A stretch of DNA of 64,000 nt from Endomychus coccineus. Lineage: Eukaryota > Arthropoda > Insecta > Coleoptera > Endomychidae. The translations under genes were made by a program, and so were the position numbers. The stretch is from assembly GCA_958510875.1 (NCBI GenBank), contig OY294067.1:146105743-146169742 (forward strand). The letters run 5' to 3'. A model generated the notes under the pieces. It searched no databases. It had not been told where the DNA came from and was given only the letters and a program-made list of their open reading frames with translations. Of this stretch, positions 9,480-24,885 are shown in pieces. The stretch's first letter is position 1; every line of letters starts with the position of its first letter.

Positions 9480-12122
9480 GGGATGTGATTCTTGCAACGA
9501 ATCAAAATCACTTATGGAACTGCAGCAAGTGATGAACTTAAACAATGGGCCAAACTTAACACCAAACTAGCATCCTACAGGAACAGGAGGATTTTCTCAC
9601 TTCAATGCAAAAAACTAGGACTCACTCCGGATCACATTTCACACAATACGAAAAGCCTTTTCAATCTAATCGATGTCTAGGAAAGAAGAATAGGACAGGA
9701 AATAGAACACTTCAATTTGAGGTTGAAAGTTAAGATTCTCTTATTAGAAATAAAGGTTACGAACAGGAATATCACAAAATTAGAATCAAAATTAGAATCA
9801 GAAATCGATAACTGTAGAATCATATTGCCAGAAAATATAAACAACAATTTCAGTCATGAACAAACCATCAGTTATAACAAAAATTTTAATAAGATTAAAA
9901 TAAGTAATGTTAGAAAAATTAACAAACTTAAAAGCCTTATTAAAAAAAAATTAATTTCAAAAGACAATTGGTTCGAAAATTTAAGTCGAATTCCAATTCC
10001 TACAGATATACAAGAATTTTTGGCACTTGGTCATAAATTCAGCATTTCTCCAACAATTAAAGATATAAAAGTGAAAAATTTATTAGCGGATGTGGAAACA
10101 ATCATTCGAACTACAGACAAACAGGTTCAAGATATTTTAAGAGCACAGTCAACTAATGTCATTACAAATTTTATTCATAAACAAAAAGATGTCAATAACA
10201 ATACTGAAATTCAGTTAGGGAAATGTAAACATTTTTTGAAAGACTCCTGAACTAGTTATCACGAAAGCAGATAAGGGTAATGTAACATTGGCATTATCGA
10301 AAACTCAATACAGCAGTTTAGCTAAGGATAGTATTAGCGATGAGAAATATTATAAAAAACTAAATTCAGACCCCACAAATAAGTACCAAAATCAAAATAA
10401 CAAATACATAACTTGTTTAAAAAAGAAAAGACATATTGATGATATTTTAGCAAATAGGCTATACATGTACAAAGCAGTTCCTCCTAAGTACTATGGATTA
10501 CCAAAAATACATAAACCACAAGTAACACTCAGACCAATAGTCTCGTCAATGAACACTCCAACATCTAACTTATCGAAATATTTTGCAGAGGTACTAACCA
10601 TGTCAGTGAACAATGACTATAGATACTTTGTAAAGGATTCATTCTGAGCAGCCAATTTGTTTAATAATGTTCAATTACCACCTAACTACGTATTAGTTAG
10701 TTTTGATGTAGTTTCATTATATAGCGATATTCCATTGGATTTAATTATCTCAGTAATTCAAAATAATTGAGACAATATAAAGACAGATTGCACTATACCT
10801 CTAGAGGTATCCTTGATGGTATAAAATTAATTCTAAACACTAGTTATTTCAGTTTCAATAATGTTCTTTACAGTCAGATTTTTGGTTGTCCTATGGGTTC
10901 AAACTTAACTCCCATAATAGCAAGAATGGTGATCGATTTTTCACTAGATAGTTGTCTCACAAAAATACAATTTGAAATACCATTCATTAAAAAATATGTG
11001 GATGATATTGTATGTGCGGTCCCGGAGGAAGAGGTTGATAATACTTTGATGGTCTTAAATAATTTTAATCAAGATATTGAATTCACTGTAGAGCAGGAAA
11101 CGAATCGGAGCGTTCCCTTCTTAGACACTAAGTTGATCAGAACTGACAATAATCAGATGATAGTAGACTGGTATCAAAAACCAACAAATTCGGGAAGGTA
11201 CTTACATTACTACTCACATCAATCACATAAAATTAAAATCAACTTGGTAATAGCTCTGAAAAATAGAATAATTAAAATCTCACATCCTTCCCTTAAGGAA
11301 AAAAAAATTTAAAAACTTTTTAGTATTCTAGTAGAGAATTCATATCCACCCATGTTATTAAAAAAATTAATTTTCAGCAGAGGACAAAATATTTTGGAAA
11401 ATAATGATAACAATAATGACAATGATGTTCAAATCAATAAATATGGGCTTCTCCCAAATATAGATGGCTTAACAGACAATCTCATCAAGATATTCATATC
11501 AGAAGAGATTGAAATTGTGAGAAAAAATCTTCTTACAATCAATTCTATCTTAACTAACCCTGAAGACAAAACCCTCAAAGCTGTTGGAGTCGAATATAAT
11601 TTACAACGTACCATGTCAAGATTGTGAAAAGGTTTATGTAGGACAAACATCTCAATTACTGAAATTGAGAATGACACAACATAGAAGTGATTGCAGAATT
11701 AAGACTAAAACATGCGCCTTAGCTAAACACTGTATAGAGGAAAATCATAAATTTGATGAAACAGAAATTATGATTCTGGGCAAAGGAAGTAATTACAAGA
11801 AAAGATTGTTTTTAGGAATATACCACATCAATAAGGAACCTTCAGTTTTAAATAAGGAAACAGTTACAGACAATTTGAATATAGAATTTTCCTTTTTATT
11901 GACAGTTGATTAAAACCACAGAAATAAATAGTTAAATGTTCAATGATTCTTATTCCTAATAAGAAATATTCAATTCAACCGAGTCACACTCTATGGTGGT
12001 GACGTGTTTTCAAATCCAGATTTTGCGCATTAGAGACTTCACAATCAGCTGTTAGTCCGATATGCACGTGTATTTTTAACGTTATAACCTGACTAGTTAA
12101 ATGTCAAATTTTAAAATGTTAA
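9480..12122 (+). pseudogene. Penelope-like element family B, nearly full length, broken
   Basis: Consecutive pieces give the whole PLE protein order. N-terminal part 9492-9680 (LASYRNRRIFSLQCKKLGLT). Linker 9717-10250. RT 10249-11312: ITKADKGNVTLAL, YGLPKIHKP, FDVVSLYSDIP, the FGCPMGSNLTPI block and YVDD at about 10,995. C-terminal GIY-YIG nuclease 11584-11913: IYNVPCQDCEKVYVGQT, with TQHRSD. Breaks: TAG after 9,677, a shift near 10,250, TGA at about 10,645 and about 10,768, a shift near 10,765, TAA at 11,310, and a further shift near 11,600. The 3' untranslated part runs to 12,122, where it meets a family C terminal repeat. PLEs copy themselves by target-primed reverse transcription in the nucleus; this copy is dead. 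Confidence 0.8.
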
Positions 12123-12603
12123 CAAACATTGTCGAAACGTCAAAAAGAATTTTTATTTCATTTTATTTTCAGTATATATACGAACCAATATACCAAGAAA
12201 GCATACAAATATTACAAATGGTTCAAGAATATCAATAAAAGAATAATTTCGCCTGATGAAATAGGTTTTTTATTTTTCAAGAATACACTACTCTCAACAT
12301 CAATATACATACATCATAAGAATCATGGCTTTTTATAAGAAAATTGAAGAAAATTATGGATTCTACACCGTCCATTTATTGAAAACGTTCTCAAAAATGA
12401 TGAATACTTTCGGCAATCAGAAGGGAAAATAGGAAAATATACTTATTACGACTATAACGTTTAAGAATAATACCAAAATTTTCAAAAATCAATGATAATC
12501 ACATCATTCTCAATAGTGAGTACTTAGATAATGCTTATCTTCAATTCAAGGAAACATCTCAATTGAAAGTATTGAAACCTCTCAATATCTGACATTTGTA
12601 AAT
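12123..12603 (+). other. Family C pLTR end and adjoining unassigned sequence
   Basis: 12,123-12,245 is the terminal part of the family C repeat (GTCGAAACGTC, then the block containing ATACGAACCAATATACCAAG), fused to the family B end so that the first half of the hammerhead motif is missing. After 12,245 the sequence does not enter a TA tract as other copies do. It continues into about 350 bases containing short open stretches (a possible 5' coding region of family C, unproven). Confidence 0.45.
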
Positions 12604-13088
12604 GTCTATTCAAAATTCAACCTAAAACTGATAACGTATTGTTTAACTATGACACTATGAGTAACAATTTCGAGGTTAAATTCCATAGAATTATCTTAAA
12701 CTTCAATAGTTGATTATAATAGATGTGGATAGAGTGTTTATCATAGAATAACTAATTCATACAATAATCATAGATATTTATAATTGTACAATCTTAGAAT
12801 GTCTTGTATTTAATCAAATTCAATCCATTTCAAATTGTAATTAGCCATACATTACTCTTTCACACACAACCGATCCAATGTTTTCTGCAGTTTTAATTGG
12901 ATCTTAAAACACAAGTCGGCTGCAGACGCATTTCATTAATCGAAATCATCTATTCTTTTCTAAATTACATGGAAACACTAATTAACATTTTGAAAAAGAC
13001 AATAAACATTGTCGAAACGTCAAAAAGAATTTTTATTTCATTTTATTTTCAGTATATATACGAACCAATATACCAAGAAAGCATACAA
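12604..13088 (+). repeat. Family C pseudo-LTR (pLTR), copy 1
   Basis: About 485 bp repeated at 14,480, 15,790 and 24,165 (plus strand) and at 15,470 and 21,520 (minus strand). It begins near TGTCTATTC, contains TTTTCTGCAGTTTTAATTGG and CGGCTGCAGACGCATTTC, then a hammerhead-like motif, and ends at CATACAAAT directly on a (TA)n tract. PLE copies typically end in such pLTRs. Confidence 0.75.
12990..13021 (+). ncRNA. Hammerhead-like motif, family C variant
   Basis: Core TTGAAAA, stem II GACAAT/ATTGTC with loop AAAC, then GAAAC and GTC. Compared with CUGANGA, position 3 is U and position 8 is A. Stem I is weak. Confidence 0.5.
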
Positions 13089-14477
<1,389 letters not shown>

Positions 14478-14965
14478 TTCCACTTGTCTATTTGAAATTC
14501 AACCTAAAAAAGATAAAGTTTCATTTAATTATGACATTATGAGTAACAATTTTGAGGTTAAATTCCATAGAATCATGTTAAACTTGAATAGTTGATTATG
14601 AGAGATCGGAAGTGTTTATCATAGAATATCTAATTCATACAATAATCATAGATATTTATAATTGTACAATCTCAAAATATCTTGTATTTAATCAAATTCA
14701 ATCCATTTCAAATTGTAATTAGCCATACATTACTCTTTCACACACAACCGATCCAATGTTTTCTGCAGTTTTAATTGGATCTTAAAACACAAGTCGGCTG
14801 CAGACGCATTTCATTAATCGAAATCATCTATTCTTTTCTAAATTACATGGTAACACTAATTCACATTTTGATAAAGACAATAAACATTGTCGAAACGTCA
14901 AACAGAATTTTTATTTCATTTTCTGTATATATACGAACGAATATACCAAGAAAACATACAAATAT
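14478..14965 (+). repeat. Family C pLTR, copy 2
   Basis: Same repeat as 12,604-13,088, following the coding end of the copy before it, which shows that the pLTR is the 3' end of family C. It ends on the next TA-rich tract. Confidence 0.75.
14868..14899 (+). ncRNA. Hammerhead-like motif, family C variant
   Basis: TTGATAA core, perfect 6-bp stem II (GACAAT/ATTGTC, loop AAAC), GAAAC, GTC. U3 and A8 variant. Confidence 0.5.
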
Positions 14966-15004
14966 GTATATATATATATATACATATATATATGTATATA
15001 TAAA
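14966..15004. repeat. (TA)n tract, interrupted
   Basis: TA-rich tract with ACATA/GTATA interruptions, separating two oppositely oriented family C 3' ends. Confidence 0.85.
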
Positions 15005-15683
15005 AATAAATAAAAATTCTGTTTTGACGTTTCGACAATGTTCATTGCCTTTATCAAAATTGTTAATTGAATTAGTGTTTCCATGTTATTTAGAAAAGAA
15101 TAGATGATTTCGATTAATGAAATGCGTCTGCAGCCGACTTGTGTTTTAAGATTCAATTAAAACTGCAGAAAACATTGGATCGGTTGTGTGTGAAAGAGTA
15201 ATGTATGGCTAACTACAATTTGAAATAGATTGAATTTGATTAAATACAAGACATTCCAAGATTGTACAATTATAAATATCTATGAATTATTGTATGAATT
15301 AGTTATTCTATGATAAGCATTTCAGATCTATCATAACTATTCAAGTTTAAGATAATTCTATAAATTTAACCTCAAAATTGTTACTCTATAGTGTCATAGT
15401 TAAATAATACTTATCTTTTTTAGGTTGAATTTTAAATAGACAAATGGAAAGTGGCACTTCAAATCAATAAAATTTTGTTAAGTTTGAATTAGATTATTGT
15501 ACAGTTTCGAAAGATTGGAATCTATTTTGTCATTTACACAATTGTTCTTTTTAATTTGAAAAGATTCTAATATCAAACGTTTGTTGTCGTTTGTTTCAAT
15601 ATTTAAAATTTTTGTATTGTTGTAGTCGAAAGTATGGTTAGTGTCTTTCACATGTTTATTGAGCGCAGTTGATGAATTTTTGG
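15005..15683 (-). pseudogene. PLE family C 3' end, minus strand
   Basis: pLTR (15,005-15,470) followed by the coding tail of family C on the minus strand (15,478-15,683, with TALNKHVKDTNHTFDYNNTK and the NKRLILESFQIKK stretch). It is cut by a TA tract in the middle of the GIY-YIG domain. Faces outward from that tract. Confidence 0.75.
15026..15058 (-). ncRNA. Hammerhead-like motif, family C variant
   Basis: Minus strand: TTGATAA, stem II GGCAAT/ATTGTC with loop GAAC and one G-T pair, GAAAC, GTC. Confidence 0.5.
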
Positions 15684-15715
<32 letters not shown>

Positions 15716-15718
15716 TAG
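15684..15718. repeat. (TA)n tract
   Basis: Thirty-five bases of TA between two family C 3' ends that point away from each other. Confidence 0.9.
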
Positions 15719-16310
15719 ATTCCAATATTCCGAAACTGTACAATAATCTGATTCAAACTTAACAAAATTTTATTTATTTGAAGTGCCACTTTCCATTTGT
15801 CTATTTAAAATTCAACCTAAAAAAGATAAGTATTATTTAACTATGACACTATAGAGTAACAATTTTGAGGTTAAATTCCATAGAATTATCTTAAACTTGA
15901 ATAGTTATGATAGATCTGAAATGCTTATCATAGAATAACTAATTCATACAATAATTCATAGATATTTATAATTGTACAATCTTGGAATGTCTTGTATTTA
16001 ATCAGATTCAATCTATTTCAAATAGAAGTTAGCCATACATTACTCTTTCACACACAACCGATCCAATGTTTTCTGCAGTTTTAATTGGATCTTGAAACAC
16101 AAGTGGGCTGCAGACGCATTTCATTAATCGAAATCATCTATTCTTTTCTAAATTACATGGAAACATTAATTCAATTAACAATTTTGATAAAGGCAATAAA
16201 CATTGTCGAAACGTCAAAACAGAATTTTTATTTCATTATCAGTATATATACGAACCAATATACCAAGAAAGCATACAAATATTACAAATGGTTCGAGAAT
16301 ATCAATAAAA

Positions 16311-16311
<1 letters not shown>
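15719..16311 (+). pseudogene. PLE family C 3' end, plus strand
   Basis: Last codons of family C (IDSN.PKLYNNL-type tail) from 15,719 to about 15,765, then a complete pLTR to 16,311, ending with ATCAATAAAAGAA directly on a TA tract. Severely 5'-truncated. Confidence 0.75.
16184..16215 (+). ncRNA. Hammerhead-like motif, family C variant
   Basis: TTGATAA, stem II GGCAAT/ATTGTC (loop AAAC), GAAAC, GTC. Confidence 0.5.

Positions 16312-16342
<31 letters not shown>
16312..16342. repeat. (TA)n tract
   Basis: Short TA tract between the family C pLTR and the truncated start of family E. Confidence 0.9.
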
Positions 16343-17982
<1,640 letters not shown>

Positions 17983-17986
<4 letters not shown>

Positions 17987-20056
17987 TTTTTTTTTTACAT
18001 TCAAACCTGGTCGGGGCTGCTGCGAGCTCCGACGACATCGCAGCAGTCGCGCCAGAATAAACCTAAAAGGCGGTTAACCGAAGCTACTCCTTTCCATCGG
18101 TCGGTAAGTAGCTTCAGGTTCCTAAATCGTGTGCCCTAAGTATTCTAATTGAACCCAGAATGACTGCCTTTTGCATCCGGTCTATCAAGATCTGCCCCGA
18201 GTTCCTACAGGCCGGAATGATCTTCAAGTTTGAACGCAGCGAAGACCGAATTCCGCCCAAAACACCGATGATCAGAACCACTAATACGACCTTGTGGCCT
18301 GGGTATAGCGTGCGGAGCTCGAACAGGAGATCTTGATATTTTGTCCATTTTTCCTCCCCTTTCAAGACTATGTTCTTCTCTGCCGGAGCGGAGAATTCGA
18401 TGACATACATAGTCTTGATTGGTTTATCGAGGAGGACAACGTCAGGCCTATTTGCTTGTATGGACCTGACGGTCGGAAACGGATAATTCCAGAAGATCTG
18501 GCATTTTTCGTTTCCGACAACGGACTCAATATCTCCTGGCATGTAAGGCAGCACCGGCTCTTGGTCTATTCCGTACGAGTGACTTAGATGGTAATACAGC
18601 ACCCGTAGGGCCGCATTATGGCGATGGGTGTACGCCGAAGCCGCTTTTGCCGGACATGCCGACAGAAGGTGGAAGAGCGTCTCAGGCGCCTTTCGACAGG
18701 CCCTGCAGCTGACATCAGGGACCTGCACACCCATCACATTGCGGCGATAGACCAAGGTGTTAATTACGCCATCTTGGCAAGCTGCGGTAAATCCCTCAGT
18801 CTCGGATGTAAGCCTAGCTGACCTTAGGTAGCCGAAGGTCAGCCTAGTTGACAAGCCGAGCGTTTCGATGTTTCTATAGAAAACACCGTGTATCGGCTTG
18901 TCAACATGCCGCCTGAGCGTAAGATCTTGCTCCGCGGCATTTATCTGGGCTTTCAGGCGAGAAGGTAGGAGCTCGAAGTTGCCCTCTAGTCGGCCTTCTC
19001 GACTGATCTGAAATTCGAGACCAAGTTCTTCCGCAGCTTTTTGTGCTGCCTTAACGATAAATGCGCCCACTCCGGCCAATTCGTGACTTTTAACAAGGCA
19101 CAGGAGGGGGTCCGAGCTCCTGAGAACTTTACAAGCTATACTCAGAACCACACTTCGATGCAGACCCTCCAGACTGAGGAGTCCCCTACCTCCCCGATGA
19201 CGTGGGAGATAAATGCGGGAAACATACGATCTGGGATGCAAACTGTGATGGATATGCATCATTTTCCGGGTGTCTTTATCAAGTCTATGCAGCTCATCGA
19301 CCGTCCATTTCACCACTCCAAAAGAGTGGAGCAGGACTGGAACGGCAAGCATATTTGTTGCAGACACCTTGTTCCCACTCGAAAGTTCGGAAGACCAAAT
19401 CTTTCGAACAAGGTTTCTGTATTTGCCGCGGAGAGCCACCTTTACCTGGGAAGCGTCATAATTAGGACGCTGTTCAATTCCCAGGTATCGATAGGTCTCT
19501 CCAGCATCGAGGTGTTTAAAGATGCTTCCGTCGGCAAGCTGCATATTCTCGTACACTTCCGGAGATCGTCCTCTCCTCAAATGGAACACTGCGCATTTGT
19601 CCAATCTCAACTCCATGCCTACGGCTCTTGTATATTCCTGAACTACATTGAGAGATTGATGGAGGTTCTTCTCCCCAGAGGCATACAGTTTCAAATCATC
19701 CACGTAAAATAAATGGGTGATCTGATGCCTCCGGTCGTTCGGTGGTCCAGAGTAATATCCACGAGTCCGTCTTAAAGCAATGGAGAGCGGCAGCAGTGAG
19801 ATATTGAACAAGAGGGGACTCAAGGAGTCTCCTTGGAAAACTCCCCTCTTGAATGTTACCGAATCTGTCAAGACTCGTCGTGTGCCTGATGTGATGGCAA
19901 AACGGGTCTTCCAGAGTGGCAACAGATGTTCTATGCATCTCACTAGTGGGGTAGGTACCGCAAGGCATTGGAGCAAGTATAATAATAGCTCATGTGATGT
20001 TGAATCAAATGCCTTGCGGTAGTCAATCCAGGCCATGGAAAGGTTGCGCTTGTAGA
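17983..20056 (-). mobile_element. R4/Dong-like LINE with restriction-like endonuclease, 5'-truncated
   Basis: The minus-strand frame from about 20,056 to 18,114 is open and codes for a non-LTR RT ([45 protein letters not shown]), a thumb ([15 protein letters not shown]), a CX2CX8HX4C motif ([18 protein letters not shown]) and a restriction-like endonuclease core ([10 protein letters not shown] followed by VIEFSAP, with K and E spaced as in this class). The layout RT, CCHC, RPD-type nuclease fits the R2/R4/Dong group, which inserts at specific sites; Dong of silkworm is known to use simple repeats. The 5' end is lost inside the RT. The 3' untranslated region ends AAAAAAAAAGTG on a (TA)n tract, and (TA)n also flanks the truncated end. 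Confidence 0.8.
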
Positions 20057-20093
20057 GTATATATATATATATATATATAGAGTATATATATAT
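20057..20093. repeat. (TA)n tract
   Basis: TA tract with one AGAG interruption at the truncated end of the R4/Dong-like LINE. Confidence 0.9.
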
Positions 20094-20427
<334 letters not shown>

Positions 20428-20492
20428 AGAACTGGATTCTCGGGTATTGATTCGCGTTGTGTGGTTTCGGTCCTCAAAAGGACCAATTTCAC

Positions 20493-20526
20493 GACGTTTC
20501 GGCAAAGTCGCATTTGCCATCTTCAG
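20493..20526 (-). ncRNA. Hammerhead ribozyme motif, family E
   Basis: Minus strand, identical core and stem II to the motif at 17,718. Confidence 0.75.
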
Positions 20527-20591
20527 GTGATTCGACCGTAGAGTCTGGAAAATCTAGGCGAACTTTTTTCCAGACTCTACGGTCGAATCAC

Positions 20592-20625
20592 CTGAAGATG
20601 GCAAATGCGACTTTGCCGAAACGTC
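20592..20625 (+). ncRNA. Hammerhead ribozyme motif, family E
   Basis: Identical core and stem II to the motif at 17,718; about 65 bases from its inverted partner. Confidence 0.75.
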
Positions 20626-20720
20626 GTGAAATTGGTCCTTTTGAGGACCGAAACCACACAACGCGGATCAATACCCGAGAATCCAGTTCTACACATTACG
20701 TCCGCGAGAACCTAAGAAGA

Positions 20721-20723
<3 letters not shown>

Positions 20724-20752
<29 letters not shown>
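20724..20752. repeat. (TA)n tract
   Basis: Short TA tract between family E sequence and a tRNA-bearing unit fragment. Confidence 0.9.
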
Positions 20753-20755
<3 letters not shown>

Positions 20756-21005
20756 AAGTTTAAAGTTTCTTTGCCTAATTGGCCACTATCGTGTATGTAA
20801 CTTAAGAGATATAGAATTAAATTTTCTGAATTATGAAGATAACTTAGATAATTTAACATAGGATTATAAAGATGAATAAACGTAAAAGATTGAACCATAG
20901 GCGGGATTCGAACCCACATTTCTGGATTTCTAGTCCAGGGTGTTTACCAATTGGTAAACACCCTGGACTAGAAATTACAAATGGTTCAAGAATATCAACA
21001 AAAGA
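20753..21005 (-). repeat. Fragment of the tRNA-bearing 474-bp unit, ending in a perfect palindrome
   Basis: 20,753-20,950 is the same sequence as 58,450-58,640 (minus-strand unit: arm, then the 3' half and anticodon arm of the tRNA-like part). At 20,950 the sequence folds back on itself: 20,926-20,975 is a perfect 50-bp palindrome made of the tRNA-like 5' half and its mirror. It then joins 28 bases of family C pLTR end and a TA tract. Confidence 0.7.
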
Positions 21006-21027
21006 ATATATATATATATATATATTT
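21006..21027. repeat. (TA)n tract
   Basis: Short TA tract at the left outer end of the family C inverted pair. Confidence 0.85.
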
Positions 21028-22873
21028 GTATGTTTTCTTGGTATATTGGTTCGTATATATACTGATAATGAAATAAAAATTCTGTTTTGACGTTTCGACA
21101 ACGTTTATTGCCTTTATAAAAATTGTTAATTGAAATTAGTGTTTCCATGTAATTTAGAAAAGAATAGATGATTTCGATTAATGAAATGCGTCTGCAGCCG
21201 ACTTGTGTTTTAAGATCCAATTAAAACTGCAGAAAACATTGGATCGGTTGTGTGTGAAAGAGTAATGTATGGCTAACTACAATTTGAAATAGATTGAATT
21301 TGATTAAATACAAGACATTCCAATATTGTACAATTATAAATATCTATGAATTATTGTATGAATTAGTTACTCTATGATGAGTATTTCTATCATAACTATT
21401 CAAGTTTAAGATAATTCTATGGAATTTAACCTCAAAATTGTTATTCTACAGTGTCATAGTTAAATAATACTTCATCTTTTTTAGGTTGAATTTTAAATAT
21501 ACAATGGAAAGTGGCACTTCAAATTAATAAAATTTTGTTAAGTTTGAATTAGATTATTGTATAGTTTCGCAAGATTGGAATCTATTTTGTCATTTACACA
21601 ATTGTTCTTTTTAATTTGAATAGATTCTAATATCAAACGTTTGTTGTCGTTTGTTTCAATATTTAAAATTTTTGTATTGTTGTAGTCGAAAGTATGGTTA
21701 GTGTCTTTCACATGTTTATTGAGCGCAGTTGATGAATTTTTGGTATATTTGTGGCCATTTGATCTTTTTTCGAGGTATTGTGAAGATTGGCCAATATATA
21801 CCTTTTCGCAATCTTTGCAAGGGATGGAATAAGCAGTATGGGTTATTTTTTTGAAAGGTACGCTGCTTTTTAATTTTGTAAAGAGACTTTTCTGATTTAA
21901 ATAACTCTTATGACATATATGTAGGTCATAAGGTTTCACTATATTACAAATTTTCTCTGAAAGTCCACCGATATATGGTAGTGATATGTAATGCCTATCA
22001 TTAGCTTTCTCATTATTGGTATTGATTCCACCAAATGAGTTATAAAATTTATGAATTTTGTCTTTAGTTATCGAATTTACTAAATCAATGGGATAACCAT
22101 TTCTTATTAAAGTTTCTTTTGTTTTTGAAATAGATATAGTTCTCAGTTCAGGAGAACTTAGTCAAATAGCTCTATCTATTAGATTTATAATAACATTTTT
22201 CTTATATTTTTTAGGTATATTAGAATTGAAATTAGTATACCTTCCTGACCAAGTAGGTTTGGTATACCATTTTGTTAGAATTTTGTTATCATTTGATTTT
22301 CTTACTAAAGTTAAATCTAAAAAATTTATTTCGTTATGATTTTCTAATTCAATCGTAAATTGTAACTTATGGTGAAAGGAATTGAAAGAATTCAAAAATT
22401 CATTACATTTGTTTTCAGGGATTGCAGCAATACAATCATCAACATATCTTTTGAAGAAGGCTATATTATAATTTAGTTGAGATACTACTTTTTCTTCAAG
22501 GAATTCCATTACTATTTGGGCTATGATACTTGATATTGGAGAGCCCATTGCACAACCATCTAATTGTTTATAACAATCATCTTTATATTGTAAAAAATTA
22601 GCGGTGAATGTATATTCTATAGCTGTTAAGAACTCATTCATAGGTAAATTTGTATATAGTTTTATTTCATCCCATTTATTTTGAATTATTTGTTTAGCTA
22701 ATTCTAAAGGGATATTTGTATATAAAGATGTGACATCTAGTGATACTAAGATATAGTTTTTAGGTATTGTAATTTTGTTAATGAATTCCTTGAAATCCCA
22801 AGAATCTTTGATGTAAAATTCATTTTTGTAAGCTATGTTTTTTAGTATGTTGGATAAGTATTTAGCCATTTCA
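21028..22873 (-). pseudogene. Penelope-like element family C, left arm of an inverted pair
   Basis: On the minus strand: RT from 22,869 ([63 protein letters not shown]) to a stop near 22,162, then, in the same frame downstream, the linker, the GIY-YIG nuclease (YSIPCKDCEKVYIGQSSQYL) and the tail at 21,538, then the pLTR to 21,028. One stop near 22,160 (TGA in place of Arg) and few other lesions. About 1.8 kb of it is mirrored by the right arm. Confidence 0.82.
21089..21120 (-). ncRNA. Hammerhead-like motif, family C variant, core damaged
   Basis: Stem II and GAAAC-GTC kept, but the first core segment reads TTATAA on the minus strand, having lost the G. Confidence 0.4.
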
Positions 22874-24164
22874 TCAAAGATTCTTGGGATTTCAAGGAAT
22901 TCATTAACAAAATTACAATACCTAAAAACTATATCTTAGTATCACTAGATGTCACATCTTTATATACAAATATCCCTTTAGAATTAGCTAAACAAATAAT
23001 TCAAAATAAATGGGATGAAATAAAACTATATACAAATTTACCTATGAATGAGTTCTTAACAGCTATAGAATATACATTCACCGCTAATTTTTTACAATAT
23101 AAAGATGATTGTTATAAACAATTAGATGGTTGTGCAATGGGCTCTCCAATATCAAGTATCATAGCCCAAATAGTAATGGAATTCCTTGAAGAAAAAGTAG
23201 TATCTCAACTAAATTATAATATAGCCTTCAAAAGATATGTTGATGATTGTATTGCTGCAATCCCTGAAAACAAATGTAATGAATTTTTGAATTCTTTCAA
23301 TTCCTTTCACCATAAGTTACAATTTACGATTGAATTAGAAAATCATAACGAAATAAATTTTTTAGATTTAACTTTAGTAAGAAAATCAAATGATAACAAA
23401 ATTCTAACAAAATGGTATACCAAACCTACTTGGTCAGGAAGGTATACTAATTTCAATTCTAATATACCTAAAAAATATAAGAAAAATGTTATTATAAATC
23501 TAATAGATAGAGCTATTCGACTAAGTTCTCCTGAACTGAGAACTATATCTATTACAAAAACAGAAGAAACTTTAATAAGAAATGGTTATCCCATTGATTT
23601 AGTAAATTCGATAACTAAAGACAAAATTCATAAATTTTATAACTCATTTGGTGGAATCAATACCAATAATGAGAAAACTAATGATAGACATTACATATCA
23701 CTACCATATATCGGTGGACTTTCAGAGAAAATTTGTAATATAGTGAAACCTTATGACCTACATATATGTCATAAGAGTTATTTAAATCAGAAAAGTCTCT
23801 TTACAAAATTAAAAAGCAGCGTACCTTTCAAAAAAATAACCCATACTGTTTATTCCATCCCTTGCAAAGATTGCGAAAAGGTATATATTGGCCAATCTTC
23901 ACAATACCTCGAAAAAAGATTAAATGGCCACAAATATACCAAAAATTCATCAACTGCGCTCAATAAACATGTGAAAGACACTAACCATACTTTCGACTAC
24001 AACAATACAAAAATTTTAAATATTGAAACAAACGACAACAAACGTTTGATATTAGAATCTATTCAAATTAAAAAGAACAATTGTGTAAATGACAAAATAG
24101 ATTCCAATCTTTCGAAACTATACAATAATCTAATTCAAACTTAACAAAATTTTATTAATTTGAA
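22874..24164 (+). mobile_element. Penelope-like element family C, right arm, best-preserved coding copy
   Basis: One open frame of about 420 codons from about 22,878 to 24,144. RT palm ([46 protein letters not shown]), thumb (KWYTKPTWSGRYTNF), linker, then GIY-YIG nuclease (VYSIPCKDCEKVYIGQSSQY, KRLNGHKYTK, NKHVKDTNHTFDY) and tail. GIY-type VYS, YIG, Arg and the NKH stretch are all in place. A three-base deletion removes one Phe before YVDD. The RT N-terminus is missing, so this is still a truncated copy, fused head to head with the left arm. Confidence 0.85.
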
Positions 24165-24820
<656 letters not shown>

Positions 24821-24885
24821 TTCACTCGATATTTTTTATGTAGATAGCTTATCTCATTCGGAAACTTTTCTTACTTTTAGAAAAT

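Larger units (their letters stand above)
20428..20723. repeat. Head-to-head pair of family E 3' ends with hammerheads
   Basis: 20,428-20,562 is the family E 3' terminus on the minus strand and 20,565-20,693 the same on the plus strand, meeting at TCTAGGCGAACTTTTTTCCAG. Each carries a full hammerhead core. After the plus copy about 30 unrelated bases lead to a TA tract. Confidence 0.75.

Noticed and set aside
12897..13088. Repeated small frame beginning [13 protein letters not shown] in every family C pLTR
   Set aside because: It begins with TTG, not ATG, has no known motif, and its conservation is explained by the repeat being young.
18333..20022. Plus-strand frames over the R4/Dong-like LINE
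   Set aside because: Antisense shadows of an open minus-strand RT and endonuclease.
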